Below are positions 59,901-64,000 of a DNA stretch of 64,000 bases, piece after piece. Location of the stretch: assembly GCF_964340395.1 (NCBI RefSeq), contig NC_135560.1, positions 19,462,598-19,526,597 of the forward strand, read 5' to 3'. Every line of letters begins with the position of its first letter. Positions within the stretch are counted from its first letter, which is position 1. The notes under the pieces are model-generated. The model did no database searches, had not been told where the DNA came from, and saw nothing but the letters and a program-made list of their open reading frames with translations. This stretch comes from Glandiceps talaboti (taxonomy: Eukaryota; Hemichordata; Enteropneusta; Spengelidae). Made by a program: the position numbers and the translations under genes.

Positions 59901-62628
59901 ATCCAGTCACCCAGGCAACACTGATGGAGATGTCAGTTGCCTAGGTAGCACAGATACGAATATCAGTCACCCAGGAAGCAGTAGTGATGATGTTGGAGGA
60001 TCAATTTTCTATGGTACTGATCTTGTTTTTACAAGTCTGGGAAATACAAGTTTGTTAGGTGCTTCACTGTATGTAATTTGAAGTACACATTCAATTATTT
60101 AACAGCAGTAAGGCCAAAAAAAGAAAAAAAAAAAAAAAAGAATTGTTTCTGGTCAGAACATTTCGTCTAAAGTGGTGTGACAACGCAAATTTGTAATTAG
60201 TTTTTAATTTTTTTTTATATTCTCAACAAACCAGTCACTCAATCTACTATTTATGGCAGTTACTGTTCTTTTTATTTAGTACTTTCAAGCAAGTGTGCAT
60301 GTGGGGCAGATGTCATTTGCTTGTTCATGATTGGTTCGGCAGTTGTCTTCACTGAAGTAGGGAGGGTTATTTTTGTGTTTCCCATGGATCTGCAGACTGC
60401 ATGGGCTGGACAAACACGAAAAAAAGACTGATGACCGTGAGGGTATTTAAGTAATGTGCAGAAGACCAGAAGATCAGTTTTTACTAGGGTTTGGAAATCT
60501 GGTAATAGATTATTGTACCTTGCACCATGATTTTTGTTGGAAACCCAGTAGAATATTTGGGGAACACTTACAGCTTTTACCTACACTTACATGTAACACC
60601 TCAAACAAAAAAACAATGTCATTGAAAATTCTTTATAATACAATTGATAATATTAGTAAAAGTCTGGGTAAAATAAGTTTTTGTCATTTATTTTCATGAA
60701 AATGCTCATTTCCTTTTTAAAAATTTTTTGTAATAAAATTATGCCTATAAAAAAAAATGTTTGGTTCCAGTTACTGAACCCCACCTAAGTTTTTAGTTTT
60801 TCACTGCTGACTCTAAACTTTTTTTATATATAATTATTTGAGAAAAAAATAATAAAATCGTGAAAATTGTGAAGTCTCGCCCCAGAAATAGTGGATACGG
60901 AAACTGACATCAACTTAAACTGTTGTTGTAATCTGTAATGGCTGTACATCTGATGGGAAGAAACCAATAACACAGAGACCATATGGATAGCAACGGAAAA
61001 CATAACTACCTGAACTAAACACTCACACATGAAAAAAAAAATAAAATAAAAAATCTATCTACCCCACCTACTCTAAAATTGAGCGTAAACGGAACCACAC
61101 AATTTGTTGTTGTTAGGCCTTATAGAATTCTTACCTGAGTGCATGGATGCAGTAGACAGTACGTGGCATATTTTTACGATCATAGATGTCCGTGGTTTCA
61201 GGGTAAAATGTCTATGCAAAACAAAGTTTACATGTTAGGATAATAATAGTGAGTTGTACATACGATATTAAAGTTATGATCTGAACATTAAAAAATTAAG
61301 ACTTTTTATAACAGCAAGCCGATATCATTTTAAAATCACAACTTTGTATACATGTAGAGACAAATATAATTACAAAATAAATGGACACACACACACACAC
61401 ACACAAAGAAACTTGCAGTATACGATACAAATTCAAACGTACAGTACTAATTCTCTCTCCCGCCCCTAAGATCATATATTACAGTATTCTCTCTTTCTGA
61501 TGAAATACTGAATATTGTGCAGAGGTCATATCGAGTAATGACATTTAAAAGTATGGCCTGGTTTACAAATAAAGTCTGTTCACTGAATTCTATACAAGAT
61601 ACACAACACATTCATATCATATATTTCAACAGATATTGATAATACAATCATTAGAATAACACATATGGTACATATGGTAAATGTCATCGGTCATATTTTA
61701 CATGTTACCAACTACAATTTTCAACAATGTTCTCCACAGAACGGTCAACCATTAAGGCATTGGGCCAAAAATTCACTGATAATTTACAGAACACAAAAAA
61801 CTCATTTTCAAATTTAATCTTTTGGCATGTTCATTTTTTATTACACATTGTCAATGTGTATTTTTTAAATATATAACTTTATGAAAGCACACAGTCCAGT
61901 GTACACTATTATACTATGTCACCATATTTCAAACTCAACAAACATTTTTGCGGAACCTGCAGGCTTGGGAATACATCTGCATCTCTTACAAAATACACAT
62001 ACAATATGAACTGCATTTGAATAGTTTTTGTAATAAGTTTGTTGTTTCATCTATTGTATCTGCATATCTTACAAAATACACAATTTGATTTGTGTTCTCA
62101 GTATTTGGATTAGTCACTTGTAGATCTACAGTATCTACATTTTACAGGCATAACTGCAAACATCAGCTGATATAACGTAATCAATAAATACCTGTAGTAA
62201 ACACATCATAAATCTTGTACAGGACACTTCTATTGATCTGCTACCCTGGTATGTTTACAATTACAACAACAATTTGATGCTTACAAAGCAATTACACTTT
62301 TGAACAGACTGGTAATATAAATTTAGTACAAGTCACTACACCATTTTTATGATTATTGTTCTTTACGATGGATTAAATGACCTCTGATTACAAAGGTTAA
62401 ATCACCTCAGACACAAATTTTTATGATGGTTCAAAGACTCCCATAAATGCATGTACTTTACCCTTGTAAAGTGTTAACTTTTGTTACTTATGAAAGTCAG
62501 CACTCTTGATTCTTCTTTCTTGTTTACAGTATGATCCATTGTATTCTTACCTTGGGTAGGCCAACATCTTCCATAGCATTTAACCAATGGTTTATATTGT
62601 CTGTGTAGCGGAAATGTAAACCTCTGGT
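26690..62628 (-). CDS. IQGAP: IQGAP (IQ-motif-containing GTPase-activating-like scaffold), 5'-partial, 40 exons
   Basis: IQGAPs are cytoplasmic scaffolds joining F-actin (CH domain), calmodulin (IQ motifs) and active Cdc42/Rac1 (GRD). Exons, 5' to 3': 62628-62551, 61211-61135, 57573-57506, 56407-56316, 55972-55951, 55261-55083, 54335-54242, 53760-53597, 52638-52548, 51713-51550, 50974-50935, 50390-50227, 49717-49606, 48872-48709, 47968-47878, 47537-47364, 46914-46772, 46215-46045, 45525-45442, 45262-45191, 44650-44581, 44371-44285, 44113-43992, 43644-43340, 42673-42599, 42238-42080, 41486-41346, 40758-40674, 36548-36384, 34124-34057, 33320-33188, 32770-32665, 32313-32172, 31827-31740, 30697-30591, 29881-29767, 29299-29133, 27906-27772, 27267-27159, 26803-26690. 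All borders are GT-AG and every phase matches; the sum is 4737 nt (1578 codons and TAA). Human IQGAP1 is 1657 residues, so only about 110 N-terminal residues are missing (beyond 64000). It resembles IQGAP1/2/3 over its whole length, and I cannot say which paralogue. Confidence 0.96.
26849..26965. repeat. Approximately 33-bp imperfect tandem repeat in an IQGAP intron
   Basis: Four diverged copies built on GTACAAAGTCA(C/T)TGGT(T/A)TA. Confidence 0.8.
27101..27206. repeat. Tandem duplication of the 3' end of exon 27159-27267
   Basis: Copy 27101-27153 repeats 27154-27206 (period about 52 bp, about 80% identity). On the minus strand the original encodes KFMGVSMEKVQLVFQ and the copy KFMVLSVEKVQHDFQ, followed by GTATAG. 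Read-through from the original donor hits TAA after two codons. Confidence 0.85.
28585..29063. repeat. 58-bp minisatellite, 8 copies, in IQGAP intron 27907-29132
   Basis: Units start at 28585, 28643, 28701, 28759, 28817, 28875, 28933 and 28991, each with ACAGTACCTCTGGTGTGAA, then TACCTTGGGCAAGCCC and a TATGGTTGTTTT end. The copies are almost identical; units 4 and 8 share GAAATACC in place of GAAGTACC. The last copy has a C-run expansion of about 17 bp at 29026-29042. The apparent open frames on the minus strand are repeat artefacts. Confidence 0.97.
29436..29680. repeat. (CCAT/CCAC)n and (CA)n/(CATA)n tracts
   Basis: CCACC and CCATC copies at about 29436-29480, then CA and CATA repeats at about 29567-29682. 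Lies in the IQGAP intron 29300-29766. Confidence 0.93.
30362..30446. repeat. C-run and A-rich tract
   Basis: CACACACC then a run of about 12 C, then A-runs interrupted by TTAC at regular spacing. Confidence 0.93.
30447..30663. repeat. Triplicated 3' end of exon 30591-30697 with donor site
   Basis: On the minus strand three successive blocks end GATACAAG|GTAAG (functional, donor at 30590), GATACAAG|GTAAG (donor at 30516) and AGTATAAG|GTAAG (donor at 30451). Spacings are 74 and 65 bp. Each is preceded by TATCAAAGT or TATCAGTT and a GGATGA-CAT/TTCTTG stretch. Confidence 0.8.
31122..31143. repeat. C homopolymer
   Basis: An uninterrupted run of about 14 C in an IQGAP intron. Confidence 0.9.
31234..31589. 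mobile_element. Foldback (MITE-like) element, 356 bp, two arms of about 178 bp
   Basis: Left end CTTAAAGTGGCCACATGG; right end is its reverse complement, CCATATGGCCACTTTAAG. The arms stay complementary to the centre at about 31411 (AATGTACGTACAATAAC), so almost the whole element forms one hairpin. It has no coding capacity. Target-site duplication is not clear. Lies in the IQGAP intron 30698-31739. Confidence 0.85.
31740..32770 (-). CDS. IQGAP: IQGAP GRD-to-C-terminus linker exons
   Basis: Exons 32665-32770 (LLLEHQDAISPDASDPLHEL), 32172-32313 (GELPGDPNDPAIQTF, then VEISLTLNNKFEMM) and 31740-31827 (TKRLIVDVIGSQPGDTLPQV). They correspond to human LLLDHQDAIAPEHNDPIHEL and the following SLTLTNKF and TKRLIVDVI segments. 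Confidence 0.94.
31935..32035. repeat. Dispersed repeat also found at 45655-45870, single unit
   Basis: Shares ATACACA-AACATA, TTGATAAGCTGAGA-CTTT, GCAAACTG and TGATAGATGGCACTGTTTA with the copy at 45655. Here the internal unit occurs once; there it occurs three times. Confidence 0.75.
32271..32400. repeat. Tandem duplication of the 5' end of exon 32172-32313 with acceptor
   Basis: The block AATGTCTGTA ... TTGGGGTCACC ... TAATTCACCTAG starts at 32271 (functional) and again at 32341. On the minus strand the copy reads AAG|GTGAATTACTCGGTGACC (Gly-Glu-Leu-Leu-Gly-Asp-Pro, versus Gly-Glu-Leu-Pro-Gly-Asp-Pro). It has no donor and runs to a stop at the functional acceptor TAG. Confidence 0.85.
32410..32511. 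repeat. Trinucleotide tract (GTC/GTT)n
   Basis: GGT, CGTTGT, about 14 GTC copies, then CTT and GTTCTT units. Abuts the duplicated acceptor block at 32271-32400, in an intron. Confidence 0.95.
33188..44371 (-). CDS. IQGAP: IQGAP RasGAP-related domain (GRD) and its N-terminal linker, exons 22-31
   Basis: Exons 44285-44371, 43992-44113, 43340-43644, 42599-42673, 42080-42238, 41346-41486, 40674-40758, 36384-36548, 34057-34124 and 33188-33320. Recognisable blocks are LNMMDIKIGLLVRNRITLQ, EKREKLEAYQHLFYLLQT, LYNYASNQREEYLLL, VNQMESQTGE, the GRD core YYRYMNPAIVAPDAFDIID with LGSIAKILQ, and FAAACQVPEL. The NPAIV core is preserved, but the Arg finger of true RasGAPs is replaced as in other IQGAPs (no FLR-like loop), so the domain should bind Cdc42/Rac1 without stimulating hydrolysis. 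The 4.1-kb intron before exon 36384-36548 contains the nested TRIM-NHL gene. Confidence 0.95.
33648..34036. mobile_element. Nested foldback sequence with AATAGGGAACTTGCA arms
   Basis: Inner inverted pair AATAGGGAACTTGCA (about 33745-33759) and TGCAAGTTCCCTATT (about 33980-33994); outer pair GTCTGTGATC (33648) and GATCACAGAC (34027). The parts between them are not fully complementary. Lies in the IQGAP intron 33321-34056, close to exon 34057-34124. Confidence 0.6.
34521..34642. mobile_element. Foldback element with GCGCCCTCAC arms, copy 1
   Basis: Left arm GTCTGTAGGATATGCCATGT plus GGCGCCCTCACTCATCA (34521-34560) is the imperfect reverse complement of the right arm, TGATGTGTGAGGGCGC plus ATGACATGCCGTATCTTACAG (34603-34640). 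Confidence 0.75.
34978..35062. mobile_element. Related foldback element, copy 2
   Basis: CCAATGTGTGAAGGTGCCAC followed by ATCATGGCATACCTTACAGAC (about 35020-35062) is closely related to the right arm of the element at 34521-34642. Its left arm (TGTGTCACACCGCCTTCATTGG) is the matching inverse. Another hairpin, GAGACTGAGTTCCTAGTCAT opposite ATATCAGTCTC, follows at 35069-35137. Confidence 0.65.
35690..35720. repeat. (AAAT)n microsatellite
   Basis: About six AAAT copies inside an A-rich stretch that continues to about 35870, in IQGAP intron 34125-36383. Confidence 0.9.
37631..40141 (+). CDS. Intronless TRIM-NHL protein (RING, two B-boxes, coiled coil, filamin, six NHL), 836 aa
   Basis: Probable RING-type E3 ubiquitin ligase; NHL proteins also bind RNA or protein partners. 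RING with Cys/His ligands C22, C25, C37, H39, C42, C45, C58 and C61; B-box 1 about 101-140 (CEGC ... CVDC ... CSSC); B-box 2 about 161-200 (CNIH ... CETC ... CTDC); coiled coil about 205-300, very rich in Glu, Lys and Gln; unconserved linker 300-450; filamin-type repeat about 454-550 (ending SPFNIPV); six NHL repeats about 556-836, for example WPRDIAVSDDGNYFMTDRDN and GPTRLCISRQGRLYIPDRNN. I chose ATG 37631 (context AACATGG) because the RING begins 20 residues later; an in-frame ATG at 37607 would add eight residues. The composition matches TRIM71/LIN-41, but TRIM2/3-type proteins are also close; subfamily undecided. It lies antisense within IQGAP. Confidence 0.95.
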   Translation: MATAIPDLETFLKELGEDYLSCTICLEQYKNPKVLPCDHTFCQECLIKIVEREGRLQCLVCDTPCELPNGNVTELKANFFMNSLLDIVGRCQPTEVSEPGLCEGCDENTATNRCVDCSINFCSSCTKAHRRALVSRNHTIITVDEYKEGKLGSRLQPKKVYCNIHPENEVKYYCETCKVTVCTDCAFIKHRTAEHVHRDLQGAADEFIIQLKEMVVELRQKERESEICKLEAIKNRNQLQLKCQEEEMRVRKKAEEVIEKVKKEEKRLVEDLKTEYGQKVKTAEVQIDEWEMKHGNISSTCGYLEALTHHGSAAQLITNKQTTVQHVEGLITMETKPNINPGLIDFKPNAEVPFHGMLGMLCRKTDKVEVAIDTSNVVHTAIPDMERMMASHVVMSTGHLPTESSSMWRSQESADGTWQFPKLVTNMDTSIRGQRSTGDHNNTKALKPAMPEICASQCTVENIPKKLFEGEQGNIVIRTKDSQGRQVTVPTPAVKAEIRKPDGTREDVKVTDNRDGTLVFTVRGEMVGRHQVTMAIGDQPIQGSPFNIPVTKRVVKTLGKKGSGKGCFNGPVSVILNKRRQFVVAELFNKRIQVIDREGNHIRFITFTQFKNAFWPRDIAVSDDGNYFMTDRDNHQIVVSDEEGKFIRCFGQNEVKSPWGIAISPVDGAVYVTDWDGHRESGTDKTTHCIRKYTQYGKYITTFGSHGSGPAQFRGPTRLCISRQGRLYIPDRNNNRVQVFSQDCKLLHSFGSKGEEDGKLLWPQSVAVDKDEFVYVAEEMGNNRVQKFDNKGNFICRIDREEDSLERPKAVALTEDWPVKIVVADDKSHCVKVFTQ
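40344..40349 (+). promoter_or_regulatory. Candidate poly(A) signal of the nested TRIM-NHL gene
   Basis: AATAAA on the sense strand, 203 bp after the stop codon. Confidence 0.55.
41093..41247. repeat. Approximately 37-bp tandem repeat, 4 copies
   Basis: Units of CCAACCAATCAACAACTGACAT-type followed by ATTATGAT. Lies in IQGAP intron 40759-41345, about 100 bp from exon 41346-41486. Confidence 0.85.
41603..42000. mobile_element. MITE family A, copy 1 (internal duplication)
   Basis: Terminal inverted repeats: GATAGACACAAACTAGAACT at about 41633 and AGTTTCAGTTTGTGTCTATC at about 41960; further complementarity extends outward (GGTCTTGGTTTAC opposite GCACACCAAGACTT). The inner stretch GTAGATTACACA-AAGTGGGT-ATA-TGGT-CCTCTG occurs twice, about 100 bp apart. 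A second copy is at 54455-54745. Confidence 0.85.
42154..42345. repeat. Partial tandem duplication of exon 42080-42238 (5' part with acceptor)
   Basis: TTATCATCAATTATTTCTTT and ACCAAGGGTTGTAATATCTC (from 42161) reappear from about 42255 as ATATCATCAATAATTTCTTT and ACCAAGGGTTTTAATATCTC, ending in the acceptor-like GCCTGTGTGCAG. On the minus strand the copy meets TAG as its second codon after the acceptor. An 18-bp exact match, TAGTGTGTTATCATCAAT, also lies on the other side at 42021-42038. Confidence 0.85.
42998..43057. repeat. (GT)n microsatellite
   Basis: About 30 uninterrupted GT copies in an IQGAP intron. Confidence 0.97.
44581..46215 (-). CDS. IQGAP: IQGAP four IQ motifs (exons 46045-46215, 45442-45525, 45191-45262, 44581-44650)
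   Basis: Calmodulin/myosin-light-chain binding region. Motif 1 VKLQAHVRGTLVRKDF, motif 2 IKIQ|SWWRMMKQRKQY (split by the intron 45526-46044), motif 3 IKLQALVRMWLARKNF, motif 4 VKIQAFVRSNMARQDY. All four keep the first aliphatic-Q pair and the basic residue at the fifth position after Q. In motif 2 the central Gly is replaced by Met, which is expected to favour apo-calmodulin less. Confidence 0.94.
45655..45870. repeat. Dispersed element with a triplicated 53-bp inner unit
   Basis: Related to 31935-32035 at its left part (ATAAATTGATAAGCTGAGAG). The unit GCAAACTGTCAGCCTGTTCA plus CTATGATAGAGGGCGCTGTTTATTATC-type sequence recurs three times with drift. Confidence 0.8.
46611..46718 (-). CDS. IQGAP: Candidate cassette exon: in-frame partial duplicate of the WW exon
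   Basis: A 108-nt open block (36 codons, phase 0 to 0) starting after the acceptor TGTGTTGGTTCAG and ending at CAG followed by GTACTG. Residues 11-36 (RSMEYHWLPPVEYTSQSS, then YLTRDEIQ) duplicate the end of the WW exon with only 2 substitutions over its last 24 codons. Residues 1-10 (WRKAQLASNH) have no counterpart. The intron from the WW exon would be only 53 nt (46719-46771). Whether it is spliced into mRNA is unknown. Confidence 0.45.
46772..46914 (-). CDS. IQGAP: IQGAP WW domain exon
   Basis: Encodes LPDNGWVCHSTRDGIPFYFN, then NRTMEYRWLPP: a WW domain with the first Trp, the FYFN aromatic core, the second Trp (in YRW) and the closing Pro residues. The exon runs on into EYTSQSSYLTRDEIQ. 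The second aromatic position differs from human IQGAP1 (GGW). The 3' two thirds of this exon is duplicated at 46611-46718. Confidence 0.94.
47364..55972 (-). CDS. IQGAP: IQGAP six internal repeats (IQGAP-repeat/coiled-coil region), exons 5-16
   Basis: Six modules, each a short exon (phase 0 to 1) then a long exon (phase 1 to 0). Short exons: 22, 94, 91, 40, 112 and 91 nt; long exons: 179, 164, 164, 164, 164 and 174 nt (the last ends in phase 1). Long exons start with variants of one motif: IAINEAIDHG, IINAAIDKG, KSINEAIDQG, AVINKAIDAG, EAINEAIDKG and ASINVMVDDG. Short exons carry a helix such as LTQAEIQGNINRVN, LTHEELVSAVQ or LTHDEIQQDIHLVN. In IQGAP1 this region mediates dimerisation and some partner binding. 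The six long exons plainly arose by tandem duplication of an exon pair. Confidence 0.95.
48100..48137. repeat. Short dispersed repeat also at 27486-27522
   Basis: GTTTACATACAGACATCAAG continuing CCAGTATACACAGTAA here; GTTTACACACGGACATCAAG continuing CCAGTGTACACAGTAA at 27486-27522. About 36 bp with four differences, same orientation. Confidence 0.75.
48307..48652. mobile_element. Foldback (MITE-like) element, 346 bp
   Basis: Starts TGACAAGCAAGCATTTACAA and ends with its inverse, TTGGAAATGTTTGCTTGTCA. The arms (about 150 bp) include AACTTGTTACAAACAG, CATGTTGGAAGTACA and TTTGATAAGAACAGTT, each present in inverted form in the right arm. The centre, 48455-48500, is unpaired. Lies in IQGAP intron 47969-48708, ending 57 bp from exon 48709-48872. 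Confidence 0.87.
50343..50585. repeat. Triplicated 5' end of exon 50227-50390 with acceptor
   Basis: Three blocks at about 50343-50420 (functional), 50432-50506 and 50508-50585 each contain TTGTTGATG-type exon sequence, the acceptor region (GCACTCAACACTGAAAG or variants) and the intron stretch ATTTATCAAAATAGACCA. On the minus strand the copies begin LLSAVATINK and a diverged version, and have no donor. Confidence 0.87.
50720..50772. mobile_element. Dispersed element with TTATATAGCGCC ... GGCGCTTTACAAAG core
   Basis: Second example of the core at 20447-20518, preceded by a (TATGA)n run at 50697-50716. Confidence 0.5.
51248..51263. repeat. C homopolymer
   Basis: Run of about 14 C in IQGAP intron 50975-51549. 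Confidence 0.9.
51340..52010. repeat. Direct repeats (about 170 bp each) flanking IQGAP exon 51550-51713
   Basis: 51340-51512 and 51836-52010 share GTTCATGGTT-TAAGAATCAA, TGT(T/C)GCATTCGTTT, AATTTACC/AATTTCC, TTC-AAAGTAA and TACTGTCC in the same order. They are diverged. The exon itself is present once. Confidence 0.75.
53856..53974. repeat. Compound (GTCT)n-(GT)n-(CT)n microsatellite
   Basis: CTGTCTGTCTGT, then TATCTATGTATG, about 25 GT copies, then about 17 CT copies. Lies in IQGAP intron 53761-54241. Confidence 0.97.
54455..54745. mobile_element. MITE family A, copy 2
   Basis: Left end GATAGACACAAACTAAAACTG, right end AACAATAGTTTTAGTTTGTT + TCTATCTTAGG. Shares GTAGATTACACAAGTAAGTG, ATCATGGAAGTCATCA and AATGCCACCC with copy 1 at 41603-42000, but lacks its internal duplication. 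Confidence 0.85.
55951..55972 (-). CDS. IQGAP: 22-nt micro-exon of IQGAP
   Basis: Flanked by ATCAG on its 5' side and GTAAGT on its 3' side, it encodes MPVDEAA plus one base of a Leu codon. It joins NE (exon 56316-56407) to LHAAIIAINEAID (exon 55083-55261), reproducing the human series SVDEAALHAAVIAINEAID residue for residue in length. Without it the reading frame is lost, so it must be included. Confidence 0.9.
56316..62628 (-). CDS. IQGAP: IQGAP calponin-homology (CH) domain, C-terminal part, and following linker
   Basis: Exons 62551-62628 (TRGLHFRYTDNINHWLNAM), 61135-61211 (FYPETTDIYDRKNMPR, then VYCIHALS), 57506-57573 (LFLFKLGIAPQIQNLYGKV) and 56316-56407 (KYGIQMPAFSKIGGILANE). These match the second half of the F-actin-binding CH domain and the conserved linker. 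The first half of the CH domain was looked for between 62629 and 64000 and not found, so it lies outside the window. Confidence 0.95.
56775..57100. mobile_element. Foldback element, about 325 bp, arms of about 75 bp
   Basis: GTAGTCTAGAGACTATCTGT plus GGCTTCCAATCTC at the left is inverted at the right (GAGATTGGAAGCCACGGATA plus GCCCCTAGACTATAC). A second inner pair is GTCTAGCTTAATGAGGTCCT and its inverse around 57025-57055. No coding capacity. Lies in IQGAP intron 56408-57505. Confidence 0.82.
58926..59124. repeat. 52-bp tandem repeat, about 3.8 copies
   Basis: Units start at 58926, 58978, 59030 and 59082: GATTATGTTCCAACTGTTAC plus TGGTAATGTTAGTTTTATTA plus AAAACATCACA. Confidence 0.95.
59875..59985. 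repeat. Approximately 38-bp diverged tandem repeat, 3 copies
   Basis: CACCCAGGCAACACTGATGG-type units followed by AGA-ATCAGTCACC or GTCAGTTGCC. Confidence 0.7.
61389..61407. repeat. (CA)n microsatellite
   Basis: About nine CA copies. Confidence 0.9.
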
Positions 62629-64000
62629 CTGAAACAAATCATTGTATACTGTTAATGTTATTGTACAGGTTTACCAAAATATTGACTCACTGATCTAAAA
62701 TTAGGTATCTTTGGAAAGTGTCTTGGTAGGTATTTGTCTTCCTTCTATTTATATGCCAAAGGCCATGTCAATGTCTGTAGGTACAAGGAAGTCTGATATG
62801 AAAGTATAATCAGAAATTTAAATGTTACAACAGTGGACTATTCAACCAAAATCAAAGTTAAACTGTAGAAACAATGTAGTCTATTCATGGCATCAAATCT
62901 CAAGAGCTCTCTTAAATATCTGTGGCATCAAATCTCAAGATAGATCATCTCTCTTTACTATGTGGCATCAAATCTCAAGATATCTATCTTTGTTAGTGGT
63001 AAAGAGCTGCTTCATACCATTGGTTCACACCAAAACTAAAAACAATGTTGCATAATTGGTTAAAGTATTAACTCACTGTTGCGAAATCAAAGTTACATTA
63101 TTACTTCACTGTCATTTACATGTTTCACTTTTGGTCACATTATCAATGTACTGGTCTGAAAGTAGTATGCTTGACAGAGAATTGAACACCAGACTCTGAA
63201 AGTTGATCATCATAGTACTGGCATTTGGACTCAAAATAACAATGACCAAAACAAGGTTTATTGGTTGAAAATAACAATAACCAAAACAAGGTTTATTGGT
63301 TGAAAATAACAATAACCAAAATAAGGTTTATTGGTTGAAAATAACAATAACCAAAACAAGGTTTATTGGTTGAAAATAACAATAACTAAAACAAGGTTTA
63401 TTGGTTCAAAATAACAATAACCAAAACAAGGTTTATTGGTTCAAAATAACAATAACCAAAACAAGGTTTATTGATTTTAACAACTATCACTGTTTATTAC
63501 ATTACAGACATCTCAATAGACTGTTGTCATTATTTAACAAAGTCTATCACTACAAGTACCTTTAATGGTTTAGAACATATCTACAGTTGCCTATCTGTCA
63601 GTTTTTCTTTCTGAAAATTGACAACTTTCATTCTATAATTCTGTAACATTTTATGATTTGACAGCCAGAAGTAACTTTCAAAGATGATTCTTTGTTACAT
63701 GTAGCATGTCATATTGTAACTGTTAAGAGAGCAGATGTTGAATAAAAGAACTTTTCAATTTATAAATTGTCAATTTACATCATATGTACCTTTTGTGTTT
63801 CTGTGACATGCCAGCTTGTATGTTGGATTATATAACATTAAGAGATGTACAAATAATTGTACATGGAACACAATGCATACAGCTTACATCCCATTCACGT
63901 ATCTACTCTTTAAATTCAAATTGATACACATTTATTAATTTTATAAATTTGAATAGTATTTCATGTATTCACATGTATTGTGGTTCCTTGAAAACACCTC
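62629..64000. other. IQGAP: IQGAP intron upstream of the first visible exon
   Basis: No exon for the first half of the CH domain was found here on the minus strand. Contains a loose repeat of GGCATCAAATCTCAAGA (three copies, 62888-62980) and the 35-bp array at 63232-63477. Confidence 0.7.
63232..63477. repeat. 35-bp tandem repeat, 7 copies
   Basis: Units of AAAATAACAATAACCAAAAC plus AAGGTTTATTGGTTG; the last ends TTGATTTT. Confidence 0.95.

Larger units (their letters stand above)
57574..61134. other. 3.6-kb IQGAP intron
   Basis: Contains the 52-bp array at 58926-59124, the diverged array at 59875-59985, a C-run at about 59445-59459 and A-runs at 60117-60139. I saw no coding sequence; open frames at 59175-59653 and 60454-60699 resemble nothing. 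Confidence 0.75.

Noticed and set aside
63780-63850. Possible missing CH-domain exon ending before GTACAT at about 63788
   Set aside because: The minus-strand translation does not match the expected sequence before TRGLHF, and the donor is weak.

Overview
This is eukaryotic nuclear DNA from an animal, most likely a marine invertebrate (lophotrochozoan or invertebrate deuterostome; the window alone does not decide). It is AT-rich, genes are split by many GT-AG introns, and simple repeats, minisatellites and short foldback elements are dense. Three protein genes account for all the coding sequence I can support.

Region 1 (1-22600, + strand): a nuclear receptor of the NR2E3/PNR type. Seven coding exons at 733-970, 2048-2151, 15968-16192, 17201-17403, 18414-18660, 20672-20777 and 20999-21131 join in frame into 418 residues plus a stop. 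The first coding exon lies left of the window. The 13.8-kb intron 2152-15967 holds most of the tetranucleotide repeats and a 16-bp minisatellite.

Region 2 (22601-26689): 3' flanks of two convergent genes, with an approximately 31-bp tandem array.

Region 3 (26690-64000, - strand): a single IQGAP scaffold gene. Forty coding exons, from 62628 down to 26690, join with consistent phase into 1578 residues plus a stop. Only the start (N-terminus and first part of the CH domain) lies beyond 64000. Order of domains: rest of CH, six internal repeats each built from a short-exon/long-exon pair, WW, four IQ motifs, RasGAP-related domain, RasGAP C-terminal domain.

Region 4 (37631-40141, + strand): an intronless 836-residue TRIM-NHL gene (RING, two B-boxes, coiled coil, filamin repeat, six NHL repeats) nested antisense in the IQGAP intron 36549-40673.

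The most unusual pattern is in IQGAP: at six separate exons a short stretch spanning an exon-intron boundary has been duplicated or triplicated in place, keeping the splice site. Five of these copies are dead ends (stop codons or no partner splice site). The sixth, half of the WW exon at 46611-46718, is a clean 108-nt, in-frame 36-codon potential cassette exon. IQGAP introns also carry at least four foldback (MITE-like) elements and a two-copy MITE family.

Functionally the three genes are unrelated: a transcription factor (NR2E3), a cytoskeletal and Rho-GTPase scaffold (IQGAP), and a probable RING E3 ligase or RNA-binding TRIM-NHL protein. Neighbourhood implies no shared pathway. Exon borders are read from splice consensus, phase continuity and family similarity; no transcript data were available.
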